Below, one piece after another: positions 50,254-58,350 of a DNA stretch of 64,000 nt. This DNA comes from Rhodococcus oxybenzonivorans (lineage in GTDB: Bacteria; Actinomycetota; Actinomycetes; Mycobacteriales; Mycobacteriaceae): the NCBI RefSeq assembly GCF_003130705.1, contig NZ_CP021354.1:992001-1056000 (forward strand). Direction: 5' to 3'. The position numbers and the translations under genes were made by a program. Position 1 is the stretch's first letter. Every line of letters starts with the position of its first letter. Below the pieces are notes generated by a model. It saw nothing but the letters and a program-made list of their open reading frames with translations. It did no database searches and was not told the origin of the DNA.

Positions 50254-51465
50254 CTAACGCTTCGCAGGGGGCAGGCCGAGGGCCGTCATACCGATGATGT
50301 CGCGCTGCACCTCGTTGGTTCCGCCACCGAAAGTGAGGATGAGGGAAGAACGGTGCATCCGTTCGATGCGCCCGCGCAGCAGGACGCCGGGGGAGTTCTG
50401 CCGAAGCGTGGCCGACGGGCCGAGGACTTCCATGAGCAGTCGGTAGGCCTCGGTGGCGAACTCGGTTCCGTAGACCTTGTTGGCCGACGCCGCCTCCGGG
50501 CCCGGGGCGTGTGCTGAATCATCTCCCGTCGCTTCGTCTGCCCCGGTCGACGAGGCGATCTCCCAGTTCATCAACTTGAGGTACTCGGCCTTGGCATGGA
50601 CCCGGGCCAGATTGATCTGAACCCATTCCTGGTCGATGACGCGGCGGCCGTCCGGCAACTTGGTGTTCTGCGCCCACTCCCGCACTTCCCGCTGTGCGGT
50701 GAGGATCGGTCCGGCCGAGGTGAGCGCGACACGCTCATGGTTGAGCTGGTTGGTGATCAACGCCCAACCACCGTGTTCGGGACCCACGAGTGCGGAGGAC
50801 GGTACGCGCACGTCCTGGTAGTAGGTGGCGCTGGTGTCGGGACCGGCCATCGTGTGGACGGGTGTGTACGAGAATCCTTCGGCCGTGGTGGGCACGATCA
50901 GCATGCTGATGCCCTTGTGCTTCTTCGCCTCGGGGTCGGTCCGGCAGGCCAACCACACGTAGTCGGCGTATGCGATCAGGCTCGTCCACATCTTCTGGCC
51001 GTTGATCACATAGTCGTCGCCGTCCTTGACGGCGGTGGTGCGCAGGCTTGCAAGGTCCGTCCCTGCCTCGGGCTCGGAGTATCCGATGGAGAAGTGCAGT
51101 TCGCCCGCGGATATCTTCGGCAAGAAGAACGACTTCTGCTCGGGTGTACCGAAGTGCATGATCGTGGGGGCTACGGAGTTGATCGTGAGGAATGGCACGG
51201 GGGCACCGGCGATGGCGGCCTCGTCGGTGAAGATCAGCTGCTCCATCGCCGAACGCTCCTGGCCGCCGTATTCCTTCGGCCACCCGAGCGTCAACCAGCC
51301 GTCCTTGCCCATCTGCGCGACGACGTCGCGGTAGACGTTGCCCTCGCCGTACTCGCCGGTGGTGGCGGCGAGAGCCTCCCGCCGGTCCGGCGTCATCAAC
51401 TGCGCGAAGTAGGCGCGCAGTTCTTCGCGCAGCGCCTGCTGTTGTGGCGTGTAGGTGATGTGCAT
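50254..51465 (-). CDS. fadE26: FadE26, steroid side-chain acyl-CoA dehydrogenase subunit
   Basis: 403 aa from ATG at 51465 (MHITYTPQQQALREELRAYF), with GGAGAGG upstream. Acyl-CoA dehydrogenase features: GWLTLGWPKEYGGQERSAME, HFSIGYSEPEAGTDLASLRT, NGQKMWTSLIAYADYVWLAC, QLNHERVALTSAGP, RMHRSSLILTFGGGTNEVQR. Obligate partner of FadE27 in an alpha2beta2 enzyme. It is intact while its partner gene, 9 bp downstream, carries a stop. KstR-like site 42 bp upstream of the start. Confidence 0.92.
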   Translation of the reverse strand: MHITYTPQQQALREELRAYFAQLMTPDRREALAATTGEYGEGNVYRDVVAQMGKDGWLTLGWPKEYGGQERSAMEQLIFTDEAAIAGAPVPFLTINSVAPTIMHFGTPEQKSFFLPKISAGELHFSIGYSEPEAGTDLASLRTTAVKDGDDYVINGQKMWTSLIAYADYVWLACRTDPEAKKHKGISMLIVPTTAEGFSYTPVHTMAGPDTSATYYQDVRVPSSALVGPEHGGWALITNQLNHERVALTSAGPILTAQREVREWAQNTKLPDGRRVIDQEWVQINLARVHAKAEYLKLMNWEIASSTGADEATGDDSAHAPGPEAASANKVYGTEFATEAYRLLMEVLGPSATLRQNSPGVLLRGRIERMHRSSLILTFGGGTNEVQRDIIGMTALGLPPAKR

Positions 51466-51507
51466 CGAAATACCTCTCCAGTCCGAAGGCCCGGAACTCG
51501 TCTTAAC

Positions 51508-51521
51508 TGGCACACGTTCCA
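51508..51521. promoter_or_regulatory. KstR-like operator for fadE26
   Basis: TGGCACACGTTCCA fits TnnAACnnGTTnnA except that AAC reads CAC. It is 42 bp upstream of the fadE26 start. Confidence 0.65.
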
Positions 51522-51618
51522 GTCTCTACGGTGCGATGGCGGGGAGTCGGGCCCGACCGGCTGGGGAGCGCGCTCGGTGGGCCTGCTCGCAGTCGTGGAA
51601 CGAATCATTGCACAGGAC

Positions 51619-51632
51619 TGGAACAGGTTCTA
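51619..51632. promoter_or_regulatory. KstR operator for fdxD
   Basis: TGGAACAGGTTCTA matches every fixed base of TnnAACnnGTTnnA and lies 83 bp before the ferredoxin start. Confidence 0.82.
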
Positions 51633-51715
51633 GTGTTATCGCAGGAACGGTGTGCGCCGCAGCCCGGCGGCGCCCGGGCCGACGAGCGACGTGACGAGGA
51701 GAAGTGAGGGTTGCC

Positions 51716-51907
51716 ATGGAGGTCAGAGTCGATTTCGACCGGTGTGAGGCCAACGGTGTGTGCGTAGGGATTGCCCCCGACATCTTCGACCTCGACGACG
51801 ACGATAATCTGCACATTTCGACCGCTCACCCACCCGCTGACCGGGAGGAAGACGTGCGGACTGCCATCGCGCAGTGTCCGAGGGCGGCGCTCACCGAACA
51901 CCCTTGA
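51716..51907 (+). CDS. fdxD: FdxD-type 3Fe-4S ferredoxin (Rv3503c-like)
   Basis: 63 aa from ATG at 51716 (MEVRVDFDRCEANGVCVGIA); the GTG at 51704 is an alternative. Ligand pattern C-x5-C in RCEANGVCVG and CP in AQCPRAALTEHP, with the position of the fourth ligand of 4Fe-4S proteins taken by Gly/Asn-type residues. APDIFDLDDDDNLHI is very close to mycobacterial FdxD. Likely electron donor to CYP125 or another sterol P450. Between fadE26 (divergent) and hsd4A, as in Rv3502c-Rv3504. Confidence 0.9.
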   Translation: MEVRVDFDRCEANGVCVGIAPDIFDLDDDDNLHISTAHPPADREEDVRTAIAQCPRAALTEHP

Positions 51908-51924
51908 CCGTCGTTGCCCAGAAC

Positions 51925-51938
51925 AAGAACACGTTCTA
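51925..51938. promoter_or_regulatory. KstR operator for hsd4A
   Basis: AAGAACACGTTCTA matches TnnAACnnGTTnnA except the first base. It lies 72 bp before the hsd4A ATG. Confidence 0.78.
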
Positions 51939-52010
51939 CAGTGACGACGTCCACCGTGGCGCCGGGTGTGGAACCCGGCGGCGATTGCAGACGACCAGGA
52001 GTGCCGCTTC

Positions 52011-52928
52011 ATGACTGATGTTGCTGACCGCGATGTGAACTTGGACGGCAAGGTAGGCGTCGTCACCGGCGCCGGATCCGGACTGGGAAAGTCCGAGGCG
52101 ATCGGTCTGGCACGAGCGGGTGCGTCCGTCGTAGTCAACGACCTGGTGGCCTCCGACGCCGTCGAGGAAACACTCGAAGAGATCCGAGGTCTGGGCGCCA
52201 AGGCCGAATTCGTCGCCGGCGACATCGGTGAACGGTCCACTGCCGACGCGATCATGGAAGCGGCGCAGGGCCAATTCGGCAGCCTCGACATCCTCGTCAA
52301 CAATGCCGGGATCACGCGGGACCGCATGCTGTTCAACATGTCGGACGAGGACTGGGATCTGGTACTGAAGGTGCATCTGCGCGGGCACTTTCTGCTCTGC
52401 CGCTCCGCCGCCTCCTATTGGCGCGGAAAATCCAAGGAGGCGGGTGCGCCCGTGTACGGCCGCATCATCAACACGTCCTCGGAGGCAGGCCTGCTAGGGC
52501 CCGAGGGGCAGGCCAACTACGGTGCGGCCAAGGCGGGCATCACGGCTCTGACCCTCTCCGCCGCTCGCGGGCTGTCTCGCTACGGAGTACGGGCCAACGC
52601 GATCTGTCCCCGTGCGCGCACGTCGATGACGGAAAACGTCTTCGGTGAGGCGCCGGCCGAGGGGATCGACCCACTGTCGCCGGAGCATGTGGCGGCGTTG
52701 GTCACCTACCTCGCCTCGCCCGCGGCCGACACCGTCAACGGGCAGCTCTTCGTGGTCTATGGCCCGATGGTCGCGTTGATGGCGGCTCCGGTCGTCGAGC
52801 GCCGGTTCGACGCGACAGACTCTCAATGGACGCCGGCGAGGCTGGCCGAGAGCCTCGGCAGCTACTTCGGTGAACGCGATCCGGCCGCGACCTTCTCGGC
52901 GTCGGCTGCCCTGCGTGAGCTGGGCTGA
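52011..52928 (+). CDS. hsd4A: Hsd4A, 17beta-hydroxysteroid / side-chain hydroxyacyl-CoA dehydrogenase
   Basis: 305 aa from ATG at 52011 (AGGAG ten bases upstream). SDR of the MFE-2 dehydrogenase type: VGVVTGAGSGLGKSEAIGLA, VVVNDLVASDAV, LVNNAGITRDRMLFNMSDED, NTSSEAGLLGPEGQANYGAAK. Hsd4A oxidises the beta-hydroxyacyl-CoA of the side chain and can also act as a 17beta-HSD. The C-terminal part YFGERDPAATFSASAALREL is shared with Rv3502c. Gene order fadE26-fdxD-hsd4A-(mce4) equals M. tuberculosis. Confidence 0.92.
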   Translation: MTDVADRDVNLDGKVGVVTGAGSGLGKSEAIGLARAGASVVVNDLVASDAVEETLEEIRGLGAKAEFVAGDIGERSTADAIMEAAQGQFGSLDILVNNAGITRDRMLFNMSDEDWDLVLKVHLRGHFLLCRSAASYWRGKSKEAGAPVYGRIINTSSEAGLLGPEGQANYGAAKAGITALTLSAARGLSRYGVRANAICPRARTSMTENVFGEAPAEGIDPLSPEHVAALVTYLASPAADTVNGQLFVVYGPMVALMAAPVVERRFDATDSQWTPARLAESLGSYFGERDPAATFSASAALRELG

Positions 52929-53084
52929 ACGAGCCGTCGCGGCGCAGTCGACGACACATCCGGCGTTACCGCCCGTTTTCCCAGGTGATACCCGCGTGAT
53001 GGGCGATACTGGGTGAAAATTCACAGCGACCGGCTGGGATCGAGACGGTGCGACGCGGGTAGGCAGCGATGTGCCTACACGCAC

Positions 53085-53098
53085 TAGATCCTGTTCTA
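53085..53098. promoter_or_regulatory. Distal KstR-like operator of mce4
   Basis: TAGATCCTGTTCTA fits TnnAACnnGTTnnA except one base in the left AAC (ATC). It is 357 bp before the yrbE4A start. Confidence 0.65.
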
Positions 53099-53354
53099 GT
53101 TTTGCCGCCGGTTCCGGTCGTCGACGCCTGCACGGAGAGGGGCAGTGACGTCCACGCAGCGGCGTGCAGGCGGTCCGGTCCGGGTTCGATAGGGAGACGA
53201 CATGTCGTGGCCAAACCTACTGTGTGCTAACGCTTTAGACGTACTCGGTCGACGTTCGACGTGGACGCATCGCGGCTCTTCTTTTGGACGAAACGCCCTC
53301 CTCAGAGTGCTCGATGTGGGACGATTCTTGCTGATGAATGACTCTTTTTGACAG

Positions 53355-53368
53355 GTGAACACGTTCTA
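53355..53368. promoter_or_regulatory. Proximal KstR operator of mce4
   Basis: GTGAACACGTTCTA matches TnnAACnnGTTnnA except the first base and lies 87 bp before the yrbE4A ATG. Confidence 0.78.
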
Positions 53369-53454
53369 GTTAATATGACCTGAGTCACAGGCCGTTGGGG
53401 GGCTGGGCTCAATCAACAGTCGGTGCTGGGTGCGATCAGGGACGAGGAGGACGA

Positions 53455-54219
53455 ATGGTAGACCTCCTCGAGGTGCCATTGCGCGCTGTCGGCGGGTTTT
53501 TCACGATGTCGGCCGAGACGCTCAGGGCGGTGTTCTCGAGGCCCTTCCAGCGTCGCGAGTTCGTGGACCAGGCGTGGTTCGTTGCCCGGGTATCGATGGT
53601 TCCCACGGTGCTGGTAGCCATCCCGTTCACCGTTCTGGTGAGCTTCACCATCAACATCCTCCTCCGGGAGATAGGTGCCGCGGATCTCAGTGGCGCGGGT
53701 GCGGCGCTGGGCACCGTGACCCAGGTCGGTCCCATCGTGACAGTGCTCATCGTGGCCGGGGCGGGCGCCACCGCGATCTGCGCAGACCTCTCGGCCCGCA
53801 CGATCCGCGAAGAGATCGACGCGATGCGGGTGCTCGGTATCAACCCGATTCATCGGCTGGTCGTACCCCGGGTGCTCGCCTCGACCGTCGTGGCCCTGCT
53901 GCTGAACGGCCTGGTCTGCACTATCGGGATTCTCGGTGGGTTCGTCTTCTCGGTGTACATCCAGGATGTGAATCCGGGGGCCTTCGTCAACGGCATCACC
54001 CTTCTCACTGGGTTCGGTGAGCTCGTGATCTCGGAGGTCAAAGCCGGTCTGTTCGGCATGATCGCGGGTCTTGTCGCGTCCTATCTCGGCCTCAACGTGA
54101 AAGGTGGCGCCAAGAGTGTCGGTGACGCCGTCAATCAGACCGTCGTGTTCTCGTTCATGGCGCTGTTCGTGGTCAACGTTCTCGTCACCGCCGTCGGCAT
54201 CAAGCTGACGGCAGGGTGA
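53455..54219 (+). CDS. yrbE4A: YrbE4A (MlaE-type permease of the Mce4 sterol importer)
   Basis: 254 aa from ATG at 53455 with GAGGAGG upstream. MlaE/YrbE permease fold with about five membrane segments, e.g. VLVAIPFTVLVSFTINILL, VTVLIVAGAGATAICADLSA, VVALLLNGLVCTIGILGG. The loop EEIDAMRVLGINPIHRLVVP is the signature interacting with the ATPase. Called SupA in the Rhodococcus mce4 cluster. First gene of the mce4 operon; no MceG ATPase is encoded in the window, so that subunit comes from elsewhere. Confidence 0.94.
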   Translation: MVDLLEVPLRAVGGFFTMSAETLRAVFSRPFQRREFVDQAWFVARVSMVPTVLVAIPFTVLVSFTINILLREIGAADLSGAGAALGTVTQVGPIVTVLIVAGAGATAICADLSARTIREEIDAMRVLGINPIHRLVVPRVLASTVVALLLNGLVCTIGILGGFVFSVYIQDVNPGAFVNGITLLTGFGELVISEVKAGLFGMIAGLVASYLGLNVKGGAKSVGDAVNQTVVFSFMALFVVNVLVTAVGIKLTAG

Positions 54220-54239
54220 TCGACATGGTGGTGGAGTAG

Positions 54240-55091
54240 ATGGCTCTCGCAGCGGCCGGGCGGTTTCCCCGCACACGCCGGCAATTCGCGTCGACGTCCC
54301 GTTCGATAGACCGGCTCGGCGAGCAGGCGCTGTTCTTTGCGCGCGCCATCGCCTGGGCCCCTCGTGCGGTGAGGCGGTACCCGAAGGAAACTCTGCGGCT
54401 CATCGCCGAGATCAGCATGGGCACGGGTGCGCTGGCGGTGATCGGTGGAACCGTGGTGATCGTCGGATTTCTGACGCTCTTCACCGGAGGCACCATCGCC
54501 GTGCAGGGTTACAGCTCGCTCGGCAACATCGGTGTCGAGGCGCTCACCGGCTTCTTCGCCGCGTTCATCAACGTACGCATCGCGGCCCCGGTCATCGCGG
54601 GTATCGGACTCGCGGCCACGATCGGGGCAGGCTCGACCGCCCAGCTCGGTGCCATGCGCGTGTCCGAGGAGATCGATGCCCTCGAGACGATGGCGATCCC
54701 CTCGATCCCGTACCTGGTCAGCACTCGGGTGATGGCCGGAATGATCGCGATCGTTCCGCTCTATGCCCTCGCAGTGATCGCATCCTTCATCGCCAGCCGA
54801 TTCGCCACCGTGGTTCTCTACGACCAGTCCGCCGGCGTGTACGACCACTACTTCTCGACCTTCCTGATACCGACGGACATTCTGTGGTCGTTCGCGCAGG
54901 CCATCGTCATGGCGATCGCCATCATGCTCATCCACACCTACTACGGCTTCACCGCGTCGGGTGGTCCCGTCGGAGTCGGCGTTGCCGTGGGGAACGCGGT
55001 GCGGTCGTCACTGATTGCGGTCGTCACGGTTACCCTCCTCATCTCCCTCGCCATATACGGCGGTTCCGGCAACTTCAACCTTTCGGGATAG
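54240..55091 (+). CDS. yrbE4B: YrbE4B (second MlaE-type permease of Mce4)
   Basis: 283 aa. Same permease fold as YrbE4A with a longer basic N-terminus (RFPRTRRQFASTSRSIDRLG). LAVIGGTVVIVGFLTLFTGG, GLAATIGAGSTAQLGAMRVS, EEIDALETMAIPSIPYLVST (EExDA loop) and a last segment near TVTLLISLAIYGGSGNFN. It lies 20 bp after yrbE4A and 12 bp before mce4A. Forms the membrane channel with YrbE4A. Confidence 0.94.
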   Translation: MALAAAGRFPRTRRQFASTSRSIDRLGEQALFFARAIAWAPRAVRRYPKETLRLIAEISMGTGALAVIGGTVVIVGFLTLFTGGTIAVQGYSSLGNIGVEALTGFFAAFINVRIAAPVIAGIGLAATIGAGSTAQLGAMRVSEEIDALETMAIPSIPYLVSTRVMAGMIAIVPLYALAVIASFIASRFATVVLYDQSAGVYDHYFSTFLIPTDILWSFAQAIVMAIAIMLIHTYYGFTASGGPVGVGVAVGNAVRSSLIAVVTVTLLISLAIYGGSGNFNLSG

Positions 55092-55103
55092 GAGTGCCGG
55101 TAG

Positions 55104-56279
55104 ATGACTGATTCGGGCGGAAAGAAGAAGCTCGCGGCTCTCGTCCTCGTCGCGGGTCTGCTGGCGATCATCGCCTTCTCGCTTGCCATGTTTAACGGCG
55201 CTTTCACGGAATCGACACCGGTCACGGTCACCTCCGACCGGGCGGGCCTGGTCATGGAACCGGACGCGAAGGTGAAGCTGCTCGGCGTCGAGGTCGGTCG
55301 CGTCGGCTCCGTCGAGCATGTCACCGGCGGTGCCGAACTGAAGCTCGACATGTACCCCGACATGATGTCGCTGATCCCTTCCAACGCCGCGGTGGAGATC
55401 AAGTCGACTACCGTATTCGGCGCCAAATATGTCAACTTCGTCATGCCGGAAGATCCCGCCACCACGCATCTCGAACCGGGCGCCGTCATCGCCTCCGACA
55501 ACGTCACCGTAGAGTTCAACTCGGTCTTCCAGCATCTGACGGATGTGCTCGATCAAATCGAACCCGAGAAGCTCAACGCGACGCTGGGGGCTATCGCCTC
55601 CGCGCTGCGCGGTCGCGGCGACGAACTCGGTGCACTGCTCGAACAGAGCGACCGCTACCTCGCCAAGGTGAACCCCAGTCTCCCTCAGTTGCAGGAGGAT
55701 CTGGCGAAGGCGGCCGTGGTCACGAACGTCTACGCCGACACCGCCCCGGAACTGCTGCAAACGCTCGACAACGTGACCGCTACCAGCCGCACGGTGGTCG
55801 AGGAACAGGACAATCTCGACGCAGTGCTGTTGAACGCCACGGGATTGGCCGATACGGCGAATACGGTGCTGACCGACAACGAGCAGGGCCTGACGGACAC
55901 CCTCGACCTCCTGCTCCCCACCACGGACCTACTCGCGGAATACTCGCCGGAGATCTCCTGCTTCCTCGTCGGCCTCAACAACGTCATTCCCCTTGCCGAA
56001 CAACTCATCGGCGGCAATCAGCCGGGAATCGCGTTGAGTGCGAGCTTCATGTATGGCCAGGAGCCCTACAGTTACCCGGAGGATCTGCCGAAGGTGAATG
56101 CGTCCGGAGGACCGAACTGCGCCGGCCTCCCGAATCCTGATCCGAACGTGCACGCCAAGTTCCTCGTCGCTGACACGGGTACTGTGCCGTTCGTGCCGTC
56201 GACCGAAGTACAGGTACACATGCCGAAGGTCTTCCAGATTTTGTTCGCCGGTGTCTACCCGGAGCCGGGTGGGCAGTGA
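55104..56279 (+). CDS. mce4A: Mce4A, MlaD-domain substrate-binding protein
   Basis: 391 aa. N-terminal membrane anchor AALVLVAGLLAIIAFSLAMF (residues about 9-28), then the MlaD/MCE beta-barrel domain with MEPDAKVKLLGVEVGRVGSV, KSTTVFGAKYVNFVMPEDP and DNVTVEFNSVFQHLTDVLD, followed by a long helical segment (LDQIEPEKLNATLGAIASAL). One of six MCE proteins thought to assemble a tunnel across the periplasm for sterol uptake. Preceded by GGAG. Overlaps mce4B by four bases. Confidence 0.94.
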   Translation: MTDSGGKKKLAALVLVAGLLAIIAFSLAMFNGAFTESTPVTVTSDRAGLVMEPDAKVKLLGVEVGRVGSVEHVTGGAELKLDMYPDMMSLIPSNAAVEIKSTTVFGAKYVNFVMPEDPATTHLEPGAVIASDNVTVEFNSVFQHLTDVLDQIEPEKLNATLGAIASALRGRGDELGALLEQSDRYLAKVNPSLPQLQEDLAKAAVVTNVYADTAPELLQTLDNVTATSRTVVEEQDNLDAVLLNATGLADTANTVLTDNEQGLTDTLDLLLPTTDLLAEYSPEISCFLVGLNNVIPLAEQLIGGNQPGIALSASFMYGQEPYSYPEDLPKVNASGGPNCAGLPNPDPNVHAKFLVADTGTVPFVPSTEVQVHMPKVFQILFAGVYPEPGGQ

Positions 56280-57298
56280 CCGTGAGAAGCACAACCGTCA
56301 AGCTCGCGATCTTCGCGACCGTGATGACCCTGATCTTCGTTGGTCTCGCAGTGGTGTTCAGCCAGTACCGTTTCAGCACGTCCAAGGACTACTCGGCGAC
56401 CTTCGTCGATGTGTCCGGCCTCAAACCGGGTGACAAGGTACGCATTGCGGGTGTGCCGGTCGGCGCGGTCAAGGACGTGAAGATCGACGACGACAACCTT
56501 GCCGACGTGGAGTTCGACGTGGAGTCGAAGTACTCGTTGTTCGAGGGAACGAAGGCTACCGTCCGATACGAGAACCTCGTCGGTGACCGCTACATGGAAC
56601 TCCTCGAGGGTGCGGGGTCGGTGGAGCCGCTTCCGGAGGGCGGGTCCATCCCGGTGGATCAGACATCGCCCGCACTCGACCTGGACCTCTTGCTCGGTGG
56701 GTTCAAGCCGCTCCTGCGTGCGTTGAATCCGCAGCAGGTCAATGATCTCTCGGCGGCGTTGGTGCAGGTCTTCCAGGGGCAGGGCGGCACACTCGTGTCA
56801 CTGCTGGGCAGTACCAGTTCGTTCACCAACACACTCGCGGACCGCGACCAGTTGATCGGTGAGGTCATCACCAACCTCAACGAGGTTCTCGGAACCATCA
56901 ACAACCGCGGTGATCAGTTCAGGTCCACTCTCGATCAACTGCAGCAATTGGTGAGCGGCCTCGCGCAGGACCGCGATCCGATCGGTGACGCCATCCCGAG
57001 GATCGCCGGCGGCACCGGCGACCTTGCGGAGTTGCTCGAAGGCGTCCGCCCGCCGCTGCAGAGCACCGTTGCGGAGGCGAATCGCACTGCGACGCAGCTG
57101 CAGATGGGCGAAGAGACTCTCGATTGGGTGCTCCAGAACCTGCCGGACGCCTATCGCCGACTCATCCGAATCGGCACGTACGGCAGCTTCTTCCAGATGT
57201 ACGTGTGCACGGTCAAGTTCAAGTTCACCGGACCGGAGGGATCGGATCTGCTTCTCAACATGCCAGGCGGACAGACAGCGGGGAGGTGTGCACCGTAA
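56276..57298 (+). CDS. mce4B: Mce4B
   Basis: 340 aa from GTG at 56276 (GTGA overlap with mce4A). Single N-terminal membrane segment (LAIFATVMTLIFVGLAVVFS), MCE domain with SGLKPGDKVRIAGVPVGAVK and VRYENLVGDRYMELLEG, then a helical half (LSAALVQVFQGQGGTLVSLL, LNEVLGTINNRGDQFRSTLD). Component of the Mce4 steroid transporter. The stop is 2 bp before mce4C. Confidence 0.94.
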   Translation: MTVRSTTVKLAIFATVMTLIFVGLAVVFSQYRFSTSKDYSATFVDVSGLKPGDKVRIAGVPVGAVKDVKIDDDNLADVEFDVESKYSLFEGTKATVRYENLVGDRYMELLEGAGSVEPLPEGGSIPVDQTSPALDLDLLLGGFKPLLRALNPQQVNDLSAALVQVFQGQGGTLVSLLGSTSSFTNTLADRDQLIGEVITNLNEVLGTINNRGDQFRSTLDQLQQLVSGLAQDRDPIGDAIPRIAGGTGDLAELLEGVRPPLQSTVAEANRTATQLQMGEETLDWVLQNLPDAYRRLIRIGTYGSFFQMYVCTVKFKFTGPEGSDLLLNMPGGQTAGRCAP

Positions 57299-57300
57299 CC

Positions 57301-58350
57301 ATGAGACAAGAACGCAATCCCGTCCAGGTCGGGCTGATCGGAGTGGCAGTCTCCGCCATGATCGTGATCGCCACCCTCCAGTACGACCAGCTCCAGTTCC
57401 TGTCGGGCGGAACACATTACAATGCCATGTTCGAGGACGCCGGTGGCCTGATGGCAGGTGACACGGTCACCCTGGCGGGGGTCGACGTGGGCAAGGTCTC
57501 CGACGTCGAGCTGGACGGGCAGCATGTGCTCGTCACCTTCACTGTCGAGGACGGCATAGCACTCGGTGATGTGACCGAGGCGGATATCAAGACAAATACC
57601 ATTCTCGGCCGCAAGTCGCTTGCGGTCACTCCGCGAGGAACGGAGACGCTGCCGGTGGGATCGACAATCCCGCTGGACCGCACCAATTCGCCCTACTCGC
57701 TCAACGATGCACTCGGCGACCTCACCACGACGGTGTCCGAGCTCGATACCGATCAGGTCAACGACGCGCTGAACGCGATGTCGGGTGCGCTCGAGAACAC
57801 CCCTCCGGAGCTGCGCACCGCGCTCGACGGGCTGACCCGGTTGTCGGAAAGCATCAATTCACGCGACGAAACGCTGAAGCAGTTGCTCTCTCGCGCCGAG
57901 AACGTGACGGGCATACTCGCCGAGCGCAGCGGCCAGATCAACTCGCTGATCGTCGACGGCAACGAACTGCTGGGTGAACTCGACCGTCGCCGGGCCGCGA
58001 TCAGCCAATTGATCGTGAACATCTCGGCGGTGTCGAGACAACTGACGGGCCTGGTGCAGGACAACCAGGAGCAGATGAAGCCGACGCTCGACAAACTGAA
58101 CTCTGTGGTCGACATCCTCCAACGCAACAAGGACAACATTTCGCAGGCGCTCGACGGCCTCGCACCGTACGCGACGCAGCTGGGTGAATCTGTGGGGAGC
58201 GGGCCCTTCTTCATGGCGTACGTCTACAACATCGGTATCGGCAACCTGCTGCAGGGGCTGAACGACGCGATCCTGTGGCCGGAGCATCTGCCGAACGACC
58301 TGCAGGCATACCTGCAAACCGGGCCGTCCCTCGAGCTGAGGCCGCGATGA
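57301..58350 (+). CDS. mce4C: Mce4C
   Basis: 349 aa from ATG at 57301; an in-frame GTG at 57286 lies inside mce4B. Membrane anchor VGLIGVAVSAMIVIATLQYD, MCE domain AGGLMAGDTVTLAGVDVGKV and TNTILGRKSLAVTPRGTETL, then a long coiled helical region (LLSRAENVTGILAERSGQIN, LDRRRAAISQLIVNISAVSR). C-terminal GSGPFFMAYVYNIGIGNLLQ is a conserved Mce ending. Overlaps mce4D by four bases. Confidence 0.94.
   Translation: MRQERNPVQVGLIGVAVSAMIVIATLQYDQLQFLSGGTHYNAMFEDAGGLMAGDTVTLAGVDVGKVSDVELDGQHVLVTFTVEDGIALGDVTEADIKTNTILGRKSLAVTPRGTETLPVGSTIPLDRTNSPYSLNDALGDLTTTVSELDTDQVNDALNAMSGALENTPPELRTALDGLTRLSESINSRDETLKQLLSRAENVTGILAERSGQINSLIVDGNELLGELDRRRAAISQLIVNISAVSRQLTGLVQDNQEQMKPTLDKLNSVVDILQRNKDNISQALDGLAPYATQLGESVGSGPFFMAYVYNIGIGNLLQGLNDAILWPEHLPNDLQAYLQTGPSLELRPR

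Larger units (their letters stand above)
52929..53454. other. 526-bp intergenic region upstream of mce4
   Basis: No gene can be supported here; short frames lack ribosome sites and family resemblance. It contains two KstR-like sites (53085-53098 and 53355-53368) about 270 bp apart and a Shine-Dalgarno (GAGGAGG, 53445-53451) for yrbE4A. The length and paired operators suggest a long promoter region, perhaps with two promoters. Confidence 0.7.
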
